Shown here in pieces: positions 8,926 through 16,901 of a stretch of DNA of 64,000 nt (position 1 is its first letter; every line of letters begins with the position of its first letter). A program made the position numbers and the translations under genes. Origin of the DNA: Pedobacter cryoconitis. GTDB lineage: Bacteria; Bacteroidota; Bacteroidia; Sphingobacteriales; Sphingobacteriaceae. Where the stretch lies: the NCBI RefSeq assembly GCF_014200595.1, contig NZ_JACHCG010000001.1:3100001-3164000 (forward strand). Reading direction: 5' to 3'. The notes beneath the pieces are model-generated. The model saw nothing but the letters and a program-made list of their open reading frames with translations, did no database searches and was not told where the DNA came from.

Positions 8926-11900
8926 TTAATTTATACTTTTCATATACCCCTTACTCACCAGCAAGGGAATTACATTTTCCGCAGCAACCCTTACAGCCTC
9001 CGAAGAACCCCTGGTTGCTTCAACCCGGATACACACCACCGTATACCCCGGTTCCGCTGCTTTAGGCGCAAAAAACACATACCAGCCATCATTGACTTTT
9101 CTCTTTTTAATAACCCGCTCAGGCGTACCCGTTTTACCCGCTACAGCAATTCCAAATACCCCTGCCTTGCGTGCGCTCTGTTCAATCATATATTGTTTTA
9201 ACAAAGCCGCAGCCTCAGGATTCTTAGCCAATACCACACCATCTTTCGCTTTAATAGTCGAATCCGCCAATTTCAATACATAACGGTTAGGCACTAAAAC
9301 CCCTCCATTTGCAATAGCTGAACCTAAACGCGCCATAGCGGCAGGTGTGGAGATTAACTCTCCCTGGCCCCAGGCCATACCTGAAATACCCGTTGCCCGG
9401 TTCCGGTAAATATTATTCGGATTATAAGCACTGCTGAATTCAGTTTTGCGCCATAAATCAAGCCAGTGCTGTTCCTGTTCCTCGTTGACAGACTTGCGGC
9501 CATAATAATAACCACCAACCCCATGTAAAAACATACCAGTTTTCAAATACAGCTCTCCCATTTGTTCCTGCAAATGCTGCTGATTCGCTAACTTGATAAA
9601 ATAAACATTATTTGATTTCACAATAGCCTGCTCCATATCAATCACACCTGTTTCATCAGGCTCAGCACCACGCGTACGGATTCTTTCATTTGCTTTGACC
9701 AGGTAAGTTTGCTGCGCAGCAGCCAAACCTAATTTATTAAACCCAGCCATAGCGGTCAATAACTTGGCTGTAGAGCCAGGCTGAGTGGCAATAGCGAACC
9801 CCGGATCTGCCGTAGTTGTCCAGGAATCCAGTTTATTCTGATCCGAAAGACTCATTGTCAATTGCTCCCAGTTTTTAACCGGAGGCAGAGGATAGGCGGC
9901 CGAGGCCAGAACATCTCCCGTATTAGAAGACATAACCACTACAGAAACCCTGTTTTTACTCAATTTAGGATCATTCGCCAAGCGTGCTTGTAAGTGCGTC
10001 TGTAAACTTGCATCCACACTTAACCTGACTTCCCTGTTCCGCTTTTTAAAAGTCTGGATTTCTGTACTGTCCAAACCAGAAACCAACAAAGAAGTCAATG
10101 CTGAATAATCCTTTTTAAGTACCGTCATTTCTTTCGGTCCCCTTGGCAAAAAGCGATCCTCCTTATAACGGGAAGCCATCATCGTATAACTTGTCAAAGG
10201 CATTTTAAAACCTCTTAACTCTGCCGCATGCTCATATTCAGCAAAATATCCGTTGATCCCACCACTAAACACACCAGTATTCGCATCTCCCGTCCAAAAG
10301 AACATTTGCTCCTCAAAAGGATAATAACGCGTTACTCGTTTATGCCTGGCAGAATCCAGTTTATAATCAACTGCACCAGCTTCACGCAACTCCTGCATTT
10401 GCTTTTTAACCAACTCAGGATCACTCGTTGCTAAAATCAACCCCGAGCGGTCATATATAGTTCCCGCTTCCAGTTTTTTCATTAATATCCCTATCCGGGG
10501 ATTATAGCTGAACATCCGGCTTCCGCTTTTATCAGCGACTAAAGCTGGCTTAACCACCCATGCAGGTGTATTAAAACTATAACGCGAAACATTAATCACT
10601 AATAATAAGATAGCCGCACATGCAGCAATTAATGCAGGAACCAGGTTTTTGTCCTGCTGTCCCGTTAAATATTTCATCTGTACAGCAGTTCCTCTCACCG
10701 AAGAGGCCGACAATAAAAATCCGGCAGCCACCAGGTTAATCACCAGAGAAGATCCGCCATAACTCTCAAAAGGAAGCGATACCCCCGATAAAGGCAATGC
10801 ACCAATCGATCCGCCGGCAATCAGTAAAAACTGGATGAAAGTACAGATGCCGGTTCCCGCGCAAATGTAAAACAAGAATGGAGTTCCCGTTCGCCTTCCA
10901 ATAATAATCGAACGATGCAAATAGATTAAAAATAAGATGAAAACACAGGTAATTCCCGTCCATCCAAACTCTTCCCCAATTGCAGGGAGAATCATATCTG
11001 TATGTGCTTCAGGAATAGTTTTTGCAAAACCCTCTCCCGTACCCTGTCCGGTAATTCCACCAGTAGCAATGCCCCATAGGCCATTTGCTACCTGATCGCC
11101 CCCATAAACTTCATTGTTCCATGCATCCTGCCAGATCGCTTTCCTGTCAGACAGCCTGGCTACCGGCCCCGGAACAATTTTATCCAGGTAAGGAATTTTA
11201 TCAATCGTTAAAAATGCTGTGATCACAATCAATGCCATCACTGCCGACTCGCTCATAGACTTGCGTTTCAACGCATGATATAAAACTAATACAGCGAAAG
11301 TAATTAAAGCATCAAGCCATACATTCTTTAAAAACCAGGCTACCAGAACATACAATAGTACAAAGGCAGCCATCTCCATAAAGTCTCCCCTTGAAAAAGA
11401 GAAAAGCAGGATAAAAGTAAAACAGATTACGATTGCCGGGCCCAGATCACCTAACAATAAAAACAAGAACAGCGTAAATAAGATCGCCGCCAATGCAAAA
11501 GAGAAAAATGACCAGCGTTTTTTCCAGCTAGAATACGTGGCAATAAATTGTTCATTCTGCGCAAAGAAACCCGCCAAAAACAAAACCACCAGATATTTAA
11601 CCACTTCACTTGGCTGTACCCCCAGCAAATTCACTTTTACACCACTTCCCTCAGGCCCGCCGCCAAATAATAAAGTACCCGCCAAAAGTACCATTGCCAA
11701 TGCAATCCATGGCCATCCATTAGCAGCAGAACGATCCTTAAAAACCAGTAAACGGTATAAATTAGCATCAGCCGTAAAGCGTTTGATATCTAAGAACAAT
11801 AAAACACCTAAACCAGCAACTCCAAAATACAAGAACCACAAAGAGTCAACTGCAAGAAAACGGTCTCTTACCGGATCCTGCAAACTCAGTAAAGTCAGAA

Positions 11901-12879
11901 AAGACAGCCCGGTCAATAACATTAACAGTGGCAAAATCAGTTGATCAGCCTCTGGAAACTTAAAAGATAATAACAAATGTATCACTACAAAAGCCAGTAA
12001 AAAACCACACGCAACACACCAGTATCCAACTTTAAACTGATCAGGTGTACGTACAATTAAAGCCCCGTCATTTTTCAGCAGGGTAAACTCCCGCGAAGAA
12101 AGCAATCTGACCATATGCGGCGTTTCACTAAAATTAAGCTGTTTAGAACCATTGAGCTCTTGTACTCCCTTAACCTGTCCAAACTCAGAACCCGGCTTTA
12201 AAGGAACCACTTCATAAGCCTTTCCTTCGGGCAATTGCGTAAAGGAATACTGACCTGATGCATCAGTACGTGCATAGGCCTTAAATGATTTTGCCTCTAT
12301 ACTATCCGCAGGCAGAACAGTGGATAACCGTACCAGAACCCCGGCTACTGCATCCCCTTTATGTTCAACCCTGCCCTTAAGCACCCCATTGCCCATGCCT
12401 AAAGCTTTAACAGCAGGCATTGCAGGCGCATTATTTTTTTCCTGTGCAAAACGAGCTTCATCATCCCCGGTAAATCCAAGCAATGACCTCGACACAGCTA
12501 CCCTTTTCTTAAAAGCAGATCCGCCATTACGGTCAGCGTCATCAGCCAGCACATTAAACTTTCGCTTATTCAGCTCACCGACATTGGTAAAAGACAAGCC
12601 TTTTGCTTCTTGTGCAGCAATAGAATTACTAATAACCTCTACATCAAGCGGATCTTCCAGATAGTAACCCTTTGTCAATAATCCTTTAACAGCTTTAGCA
12701 GGCTCAGGTGCATTCAAATTCACGACCGTTCCATCTTTCAGGCGCTGGTCAACATCCTTTATCCGTCCCTGTAATACGCCAAATAACCTGACGAACAGCA
12801 CGACAAGCAAAATAGCAATCAACCCTAAGAATAAGCGTTCCTGCCCTCTGCCTTTAACTTCAGTATCTCTCTTATCCAT
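8926..12879 (-). CDS. SEDS glycosyltransferase-class B penicillin-binding protein fusion (RodA/FtsW-PBP)
   Basis: A 1317-residue polytopic protein joining two peptidoglycan synthesis enzymes that are usually separate. Order: a first membrane helix (16-37), an exported region with a CarboxypepD_reg-like beta domain (about 165-235), the SEDS polymerase core (about 284-730) with QPSEVVKYL, LGDLGPA, HTDMILPAIGEEFG (His626-Thr627-Asp628, the conserved Asp of the SEDS active site) and LPLSGVSLPFESYGGSS, then a separate anchor helix (about 745-765) and a transpeptidase domain. The latter has the IYDRSG entry motif (about 808) and the catalytic motifs Ser1036-Thr-Ala-Lys1039, Ser1089-Asn-Asn and Lys1249-Thr-Gly. 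No PASTA domain is seen. All key residues are present, so both activities, lipid II polymerisation and crosslinking, are expected. Confidence 0.93.
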   Translation of the reverse strand: MDKRDTEVKGRGQERLFLGLIAILLVVLFVRLFGVLQGRIKDVDQRLKDGTVVNLNAPEPAKAVKGLLTKGYYLEDPLDVEVISNSIAAQEAKGLSFTNVGELNKRKFNVLADDADRNGGSAFKKRVAVSRSLLGFTGDDEARFAQEKNNAPAMPAVKALGMGNGVLKGRVEHKGDAVAGVLVRLSTVLPADSIEAKSFKAYARTDASGQYSFTQLPEGKAYEVVPLKPGSEFGQVKGVQELNGSKQLNFSETPHMVRLLSSREFTLLKNDGALIVRTPDQFKVGYWCVACGFLLAFVVIHLLLSFKFPEADQLILPLLMLLTGLSFLTLLSLQDPVRDRFLAVDSLWFLYFGVAGLGVLLFLDIKRFTADANLYRLLVFKDRSAANGWPWIALAMVLLAGTLLFGGGPEGSGVKVNLLGVQPSEVVKYLVVLFLAGFFAQNEQFIATYSSWKKRWSFFSFALAAILFTLFLFLLLGDLGPAIVICFTFILLFSFSRGDFMEMAAFVLLYVLVAWFLKNVWLDALITFAVLVLYHALKRKSMSESAVMALIVITAFLTIDKIPYLDKIVPGPVARLSDRKAIWQDAWNNEVYGGDQVANGLWGIATGGITGQGTGEGFAKTIPEAHTDMILPAIGEEFGWTGITCVFILFLIYLHRSIIIGRRTGTPFLFYICAGTGICTFIQFLLIAGGSIGALPLSGVSLPFESYGGSSLVINLVAAGFLLSASSVRGTAVQMKYLTGQQDKNLVPALIAACAAILLLVINVSRYSFNTPAWVVKPALVADKSGSRMFSYNPRIGILMKKLEAGTIYDRSGLILATSDPELVKKQMQELREAGAVDYKLDSARHKRVTRYYPFEEQMFFWTGDANTGVFSGGINGYFAEYEHAAELRGFKMPLTSYTMMASRYKEDRFLPRGPKEMTVLKKDYSALTSLLVSGLDSTEIQTFKKRNREVRLSVDASLQTHLQARLANDPKLSKNRVSVVVMSSNTGDVLASAAYPLPPVKNWEQLTMSLSDQNKLDSWTTTADPGFAIATQPGSTAKLLTAMAGFNKLGLAAAQQTYLVKANERIRTRGAEPDETGVIDMEQAIVKSNNVYFIKLANQQHLQEQMGELYLKTGMFLHGVGGYYYGRKSVNEEQEQHWLDLWRKTEFSSAYNPNNIYRNRATGISGMAWGQGELISTPAAMARLGSAIANGGVLVPNRYVLKLADSTIKAKDGVVLAKNPEAAALLKQYMIEQSARKAGVFGIAVAGKTGTPERVIKKRKVNDGWYVFFAPKAAEPGYTVVCIRVEATRGSSEAVRVAAENVIPLLVSKGYMKSIN

Positions 12880-12881
12880 AC

Positions 12882-14339
12882 TTATTTCTTAGCCAGCGAA
12901 TCAGCTGCATAATTACGCTTAGACAACCTGCCATTCACATAAAACTGGTCCGGAAAAACAAACCTGACCTGTACAGGATAATTAACTTGATTAAAACGTA
13001 TATTTTTCAAGTCCAGCGCATTGTTATAAGACACCACACCCGTTTCAAAATTCTCCAGCACCAGCTGATCGATCTTTACATATTTACACTTTGGAGAAAG
13101 AATCAGTGCAGGCCCCTTGTAAGCCGAATCACTTTGAAAAACGATATTCCCTTTAGTTTTCAGAATAAGCGTATCCCTGTCTATAGTCAGCGCCTTGCTC
13201 AAAAGAACCGGTACTTTAAAAACCGTATCTGCAAGCAATAACGTATCGCCCTTTAAACTTAAGAGCATATCGCTTATCTTTTTTTCCTGAGGATTTAGTC
13301 CTGGTTTGACCGGAGTAACCAAAACCGTTCCCGGCTGCTCCAATTTTGTTCCTTCAGCAGTATGATATAAAAACAACCAGATTGTTGTTCCTAAAAACAA
13401 TAAACATAAAGCAGACAATAATATAATCAATCCTTTCCCACTTTTTTGCTGAACTATATTTTGTTCAGGCAAAGCTTTAACAGTACTCTTTAAAGGCTCA
13501 GCAGCAGTATAAGACTCAGTGGCAGTAACAGCAGCGCTTACTGCTACCGGCTTAACCTGTTCCGTCTTTGAAAACTCATACGATGCCCGGACTTTATCAT
13601 TTTTCGCCAGTACCACAGTTACATTATCCTTGCCACCAGCCAAATTTGCTTCCTCTACTAAACGAGCTGCTTTTACCGCTAGCGTTTCTGATCCGTTCAA
13701 TACCGCAGTAATCAATGCCGCATCTACCATATCCGTTAACCCATCACTGCAAAGCAAAATCAAATCGTCCGGTAAAAAAGGAGAAGAACCCGTTTCAAAA
13801 TAAGGATCTGTCATCCCCTCACGGCTCGTTAACCCTAAAGCCTGGTTAATCTGGTTCCGCTTAGGATGCTGCATAGCTGCTTCTTCTGTCAGCCTGCCGG
13901 AATCTTCCAGAAAACCGACAAAAGACTGATCATGCGAAATCTTGACCAGCGAATGATCACGAAACAAATACAATCTCGTATCTCCTACATGCACGTAATG
14001 CAGCAGGTTATTTTGCCTGTCTATTACCGCAAGCGTCGCTACACAGGCCATATCCATTAATTCCAGATCACCTTTTTTATGCGTAGCAATCTGTTCATTA
14101 GCCAGGTAAAAAACTCTGCTCAACTGACTGATCAAATCCGGCTCAATCGTTTCCAGTTCCCTTAAGATAACTTCTTTAGTCAATGCAGCAGCAATTTCAC
14201 CACCTGCATACCCACCCACGCCATCAATTACACCAGCAATCATGAACTTATTCTGCATGACTTCCTGTGTAATGAATTCATCTTCATTATTAGCTCTTAC
14301 CCTGCCGGTATCAGTAATTCCAAATAAACGATCCGCCAT
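12882..14339 (-). CDS. transmembrane PP2C-type Ser/Thr protein phosphatase
   Basis: A 485-residue phosphatase of the PPM/PP2C family. The cytoplasmic catalytic domain (about 1-245) shows RANNEDEF, DGVGGYAGGE (metal-binding Asp39), LLCSDGLTD and GGKDNVTVVL, as in PstP/PrpC. A linker leads to one membrane helix (about 300-326) and an exported C-terminal part (about 345-485) rich in short beta strands (DTLILKTKGNIVF, KYVKIDQLVL) that looks like a small beta-helix. The cytosolic-phosphatase/one-helix/exported-tail layout matches actinobacterial PstP. Its start codon overlaps the stop of the preceding 29-residue gene by one base, suggesting translational coupling. It should dephosphorylate targets of the kinase in the same operon. 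Confidence 0.93.
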   Translation of the reverse strand: MADRLFGITDTGRVRANNEDEFITQEVMQNKFMIAGVIDGVGGYAGGEIAAALTKEVILRELETIEPDLISQLSRVFYLANEQIATHKKGDLELMDMACVATLAVIDRQNNLLHYVHVGDTRLYLFRDHSLVKISHDQSFVGFLEDSGRLTEEAAMQHPKRNQINQALGLTSREGMTDPYFETGSSPFLPDDLILLCSDGLTDMVDAALITAVLNGSETLAVKAARLVEEANLAGGKDNVTVVLAKNDKVRASYEFSKTEQVKPVAVSAAVTATESYTAAEPLKSTVKALPEQNIVQQKSGKGLIILLSALCLLFLGTTIWLFLYHTAEGTKLEQPGTVLVTPVKPGLNPQEKKISDMLLSLKGDTLLLADTVFKVPVLLSKALTIDRDTLILKTKGNIVFQSDSAYKGPALILSPKCKYVKIDQLVLENFETGVVSYNNALDLKNIRFNQVNYPVQVRFVFPDQFYVNGRLSKRNYAADSLAKK

Positions 14340-14428
14340 TATTTCTGTGATTTTTTAATATCTGTAAAATGCCATACCAGCAATAAAACTCCTAAAGCCA
14401 GCAGCCCGATTGATAAATAATTTCCCAT
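14339..14428 (-). CDS. 29-residue single-span membrane peptide
   Basis: A small open frame starting with ATG at 14428 and ending with TAA whose last A is the first base of the phosphatase ATG (TAATG overlap). It starts 6 bp after the stop of the upstream gene. The peptide has a short N-terminus (MGNYLSIG), a hydrophobic helix of about 16 residues (LLALGVLLLVW) and a positively charged tail ending KKSQK. Evidence is the coupled placement in a tight operon, a clean ATG and a convincing membrane helix. It is not a family I know. It could be a subunit or modulator of the kinase/phosphatase/PBP machine. Confidence 0.65.
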   Translation of the reverse strand: MGNYLSIGLLALGVLLLVWHFTDIKKSQK

Positions 14429-14434
14429 CCGGAT

Positions 14435-15382
14435 TTAAGGTTTGAAAATGTTGATCCCGATAATACCATTCAGTAATATCTTTGAATTAAAAGGAAGTGC
14501 TACCCAATCCGGGGCATCTACCGAACTCCGGTACACTTCTATCTCGTTGACCATTGTTTTTTCTCCAAATGAGGCCAGGTAAAACTTACCCTCAGCCTCT
14601 GCATACCGGATGCTCAAATGAGGTGTATTCACCCAATCCGAAGGAATACTGAAAATATAAGGTTCCTTTCGATCCTCATCCTTCCCGGAAACCAATATCT
14701 CTTGCGTGGTCATCAGGTATTCCAGCTTTTTACCTCTGAAATTCTGATCCGGCATAATCGTTTCAAAACGCGCGAGTACTTTATCAGACTTCCCCTTAAC
14801 CAATTTAGCATTTTCAAGATCCATTGCATAAGGCAGCTCATAATATCCTTCACTATAATAAGTGAAGCCATTTAAAATATCCTGATTGACATCAAGCGTT
14901 TCTGCAATTCCCGTTTGCCTTGGAATAAAAGTGACTCTCAGATTCTCCTCTTTTTTAGTACTTCCAGGCAATAACTTTCCAATAAACCCTTTATCCCCAC
15001 GTTCATAATCCGGGTGAGAAGCCAGTCTGAAAACCCATTTGGAACTTGAAGGCTCTACCGTTTTACCAGCTTTGCGGTATTCTTTTAGAACTTCATAAAA
15101 CTGGTTCACAGACTCATGTACAATGATTCCGAACAAACCCTGTTTATGATCCAGAAATTCTTTATAATCTTCCTCATTGAAACAAATAATGTATTCATGA
15201 TAAAAAACTACCCGGTTCGCAAAAGAAAGCTGACCAATAGATTCTTTGAATTTATCCAGTATATATTTATAAACTTCGTCAGGCGTTAAACCTTTGACTA
15301 CTTTCTTAGCTTTACTTTTTTCTGTTGGAAGAAACCAGTCCTGAAGACCTGTCTTTTTCCAGAAAGTTGACTTTTCTGCCAT
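14435..15382 (-). CDS. operon protein of unknown family, possibly DUF3662/FHA-like
   Basis: A 315-residue cytoplasmic protein I do not recognise with certainty. Residues about 55-125 contain a helix then FANRVVFYHEYIICFNEEDY and a later WVFRLASH strand; this layout recalls the N-terminal DUF3662 domain of mycobacterial FhaA. The last 60 residues (LSIRYAEAEGKFYLASFGE, then SKILLNGIIGINIF) look like an FHA-type beta sandwich without the canonical Gly-Arg/Ser-x-x-His signature. It sits between the kinase (41 bp upstream) and the membrane peptide and phosphatase. A scaffold role for kinase or synthase is an inference from context. No signal peptide or membrane helix is present. Confidence 0.75.
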   Translation of the reverse strand: MAEKSTFWKKTGLQDWFLPTEKSKAKKVVKGLTPDEVYKYILDKFKESIGQLSFANRVVFYHEYIICFNEEDYKEFLDHKQGLFGIIVHESVNQFYEVLKEYRKAGKTVEPSSSKWVFRLASHPDYERGDKGFIGKLLPGSTKKEENLRVTFIPRQTGIAETLDVNQDILNGFTYYSEGYYELPYAMDLENAKLVKGKSDKVLARFETIMPDQNFRGKKLEYLMTTQEILVSGKDEDRKEPYIFSIPSDWVNTPHLSIRYAEAEGKFYLASFGEKTMVNEIEVYRSSVDAPDWVALPFNSKILLNGIIGINIFKP

Positions 15383-15423
15383 GTTATTCTTTTTTATGTA
15401 GGAAAACCCTGGTTAATCCAATT

Positions 15424-16770
15424 TTAGAAATGAAGCGTAGTATCCAGATTCATCGTCGTTGTATCACGCGGAGCCTGGGGAACAGGCTTCAACTGTACCG
15501 GCTGCGTTTCCGTATTTCCACTATCTTTTAAAGAATCACGCTCTTTATCCCAGGCATAACCCTTATCCTGATCATCCGGATTTGCAGTCGCAGGAGTTGT
15601 TGTAGTTTTCACAGGCAGTTCCTTCTTCACAGGTTTATCCGCTTCTTTAAACAATAGAAAGTAACTCAGCAATGCAATCATAAAAACTACCCCTGCTGAT
15701 AAAACATAAAATAGAGGCTTAGAGATCGCAATTATACCAGCATCACGAACAACAGGCTTTTCATCCTGTGCTTCCTGATAATGCCTCAGCAAAGTCTGCA
15801 AACGCTCATTCTCCATTTGCAATAATGCAGTGCCCGGAGCATCAGCTATAGCACTTCCAGCATCAGCAATACTGTTATGGACAATCGCATACTGTAACGC
15901 CATTCCACTTTTATACCTGGCTGAAGGTGCTTTCTCCAAACACTTACTGATCACAGACAGCAACCAGGCAGGAACCTGCATCTCATGCAACTTTTTCTCC
16001 TCCGGCCAGCTTTCTGGCAGATTCTGTTTCCTTAAAGTCAGCAGATCAGGAACAGGAGACTCTAAATGGCCAACCAAGACATCATTCCTTGACTTTTGAC
16101 CATTATCCAATAAAGGAAAAGGAACCTGTCCGGCCAGTAGCTCATACAAGATGATCCCGTAACTGTAAATGTCTGTTTCCAGTAACATTTGTCCTTCACT
16201 CTGCTCGGGAGCCATGAATTCTATTGCACCTGCATGGCGGATACTTGTTCTGCGCTGCTCATCAGACATGGCCGATAAACCAAAATCCAGCAAGACATAA
16301 TTGCCCGTATGGATATTAAATTTAACATTATTACTCTTAATATCCCCGTGCTTGACGGTTACTTTATGGCAGTGTGCTAATGCATTTGCCAGATGATCAG
16401 CCACTTTAATCACTTCCTTTACCGGGAATATTTTATCATGGGGCTCTTTTAGTAACTCTTCCAGATCAGGCCCATCAATAAACTCCATTTCTATAAATGG
16501 GAATGATCCGCTTTCTGTAATTCCTGAATTTAAGATCTTAACTATATTAGGATTAGGCTCTTCATTTACCTTTTTCAATTTCTCCACCTCATTCTGGAAA
16601 CTCCTGAAGTTTTTATCTTCTGTACTTTCTGTATGAACCGGTGTTGGCAGTAATTTCACTGCCGTTATAATAGGACCAAACCTTCTTCCTTTGTAAACTG
16701 AACCCTGGCCTCCGGTACGCAATGCGCCCATATTTTCCAGACCTTCAGTAATCGTAAATACTTTACTCAT
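15424..16770 (-). CDS. Hanks-type Ser/Thr protein kinase with one transmembrane helix
   Basis: A 448-residue eukaryotic-like kinase and first gene of the operon. Visible are a glycine-loop variant TGGQGSVYKG (19-28), ATP-binding Lys39 in TAVKLL, catalytic loop HGDIKSNN (His141, Asp143, Lys145; HRD replaced by HGD), DFG 162-164 and an APEQ activation-segment end. After the kinase domain come a linker, one membrane helix (about 351-370) and a short exported tail of about 75 residues rich in Thr, Pro and charged residues. PASTA repeats of PknB-type kinases are absent, so ligand sensing must differ or occur through partners. Because the Arg of HRD is missing, activation may not depend on activation-loop phosphorylation. 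Likely substrates are the operon's own products. Confidence 0.93.
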   Translation of the reverse strand: MSKVFTITEGLENMGALRTGGQGSVYKGRRFGPIITAVKLLPTPVHTESTEDKNFRSFQNEVEKLKKVNEEPNPNIVKILNSGITESGSFPFIEMEFIDGPDLEELLKEPHDKIFPVKEVIKVADHLANALAHCHKVTVKHGDIKSNNVKFNIHTGNYVLLDFGLSAMSDEQRRTSIRHAGAIEFMAPEQSEGQMLLETDIYSYGIILYELLAGQVPFPLLDNGQKSRNDVLVGHLESPVPDLLTLRKQNLPESWPEEKKLHEMQVPAWLLSVISKCLEKAPSARYKSGMALQYAIVHNSIADAGSAIADAPGTALLQMENERLQTLLRHYQEAQDEKPVVRDAGIIAISKPLFYVLSAGVVFMIALLSYFLLFKEADKPVKKELPVKTTTTPATANPDDQDKGYAWDKERDSLKDSGNTETQPVQLKPVPQAPRDTTTMNLDTTLHF

Positions 16771-16843
16771 TTAAGCTAATTCAACTCTGTGTGTGGTAAA
16801 ATTACTACAATTTTAGTTCCAATGTTTATTTAAAATCAGGAAC

Positions 16844-16872
16844 AAAAAAAAGGCTATCAAATGATAGCCTTT
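16844..16872 (-). terminator. rho-independent terminator after the SusD-like gene
   Basis: Leftward, the stem AAAGGCTATCA pairs perfectly with TGATAGCCTTT around a two-base loop region and is followed by a run of eight T. It lies 30 bp after the stop of the SusD-like gene and separates that unit from the kinase operon. Confidence 0.92.
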
Positions 16873-16901
16873 AATTCAATTATTTTAAGATACGCAACTG
16901 G

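Noticed and set aside
8132..16770. Type VI secretion PpkA/PppA/Fha post-translational switch
   Set aside because: Kinase, phosphatase and FHA also occur there, but no Tss gene is nearby and the SEDS-PBP fusion points to wall synthesis.
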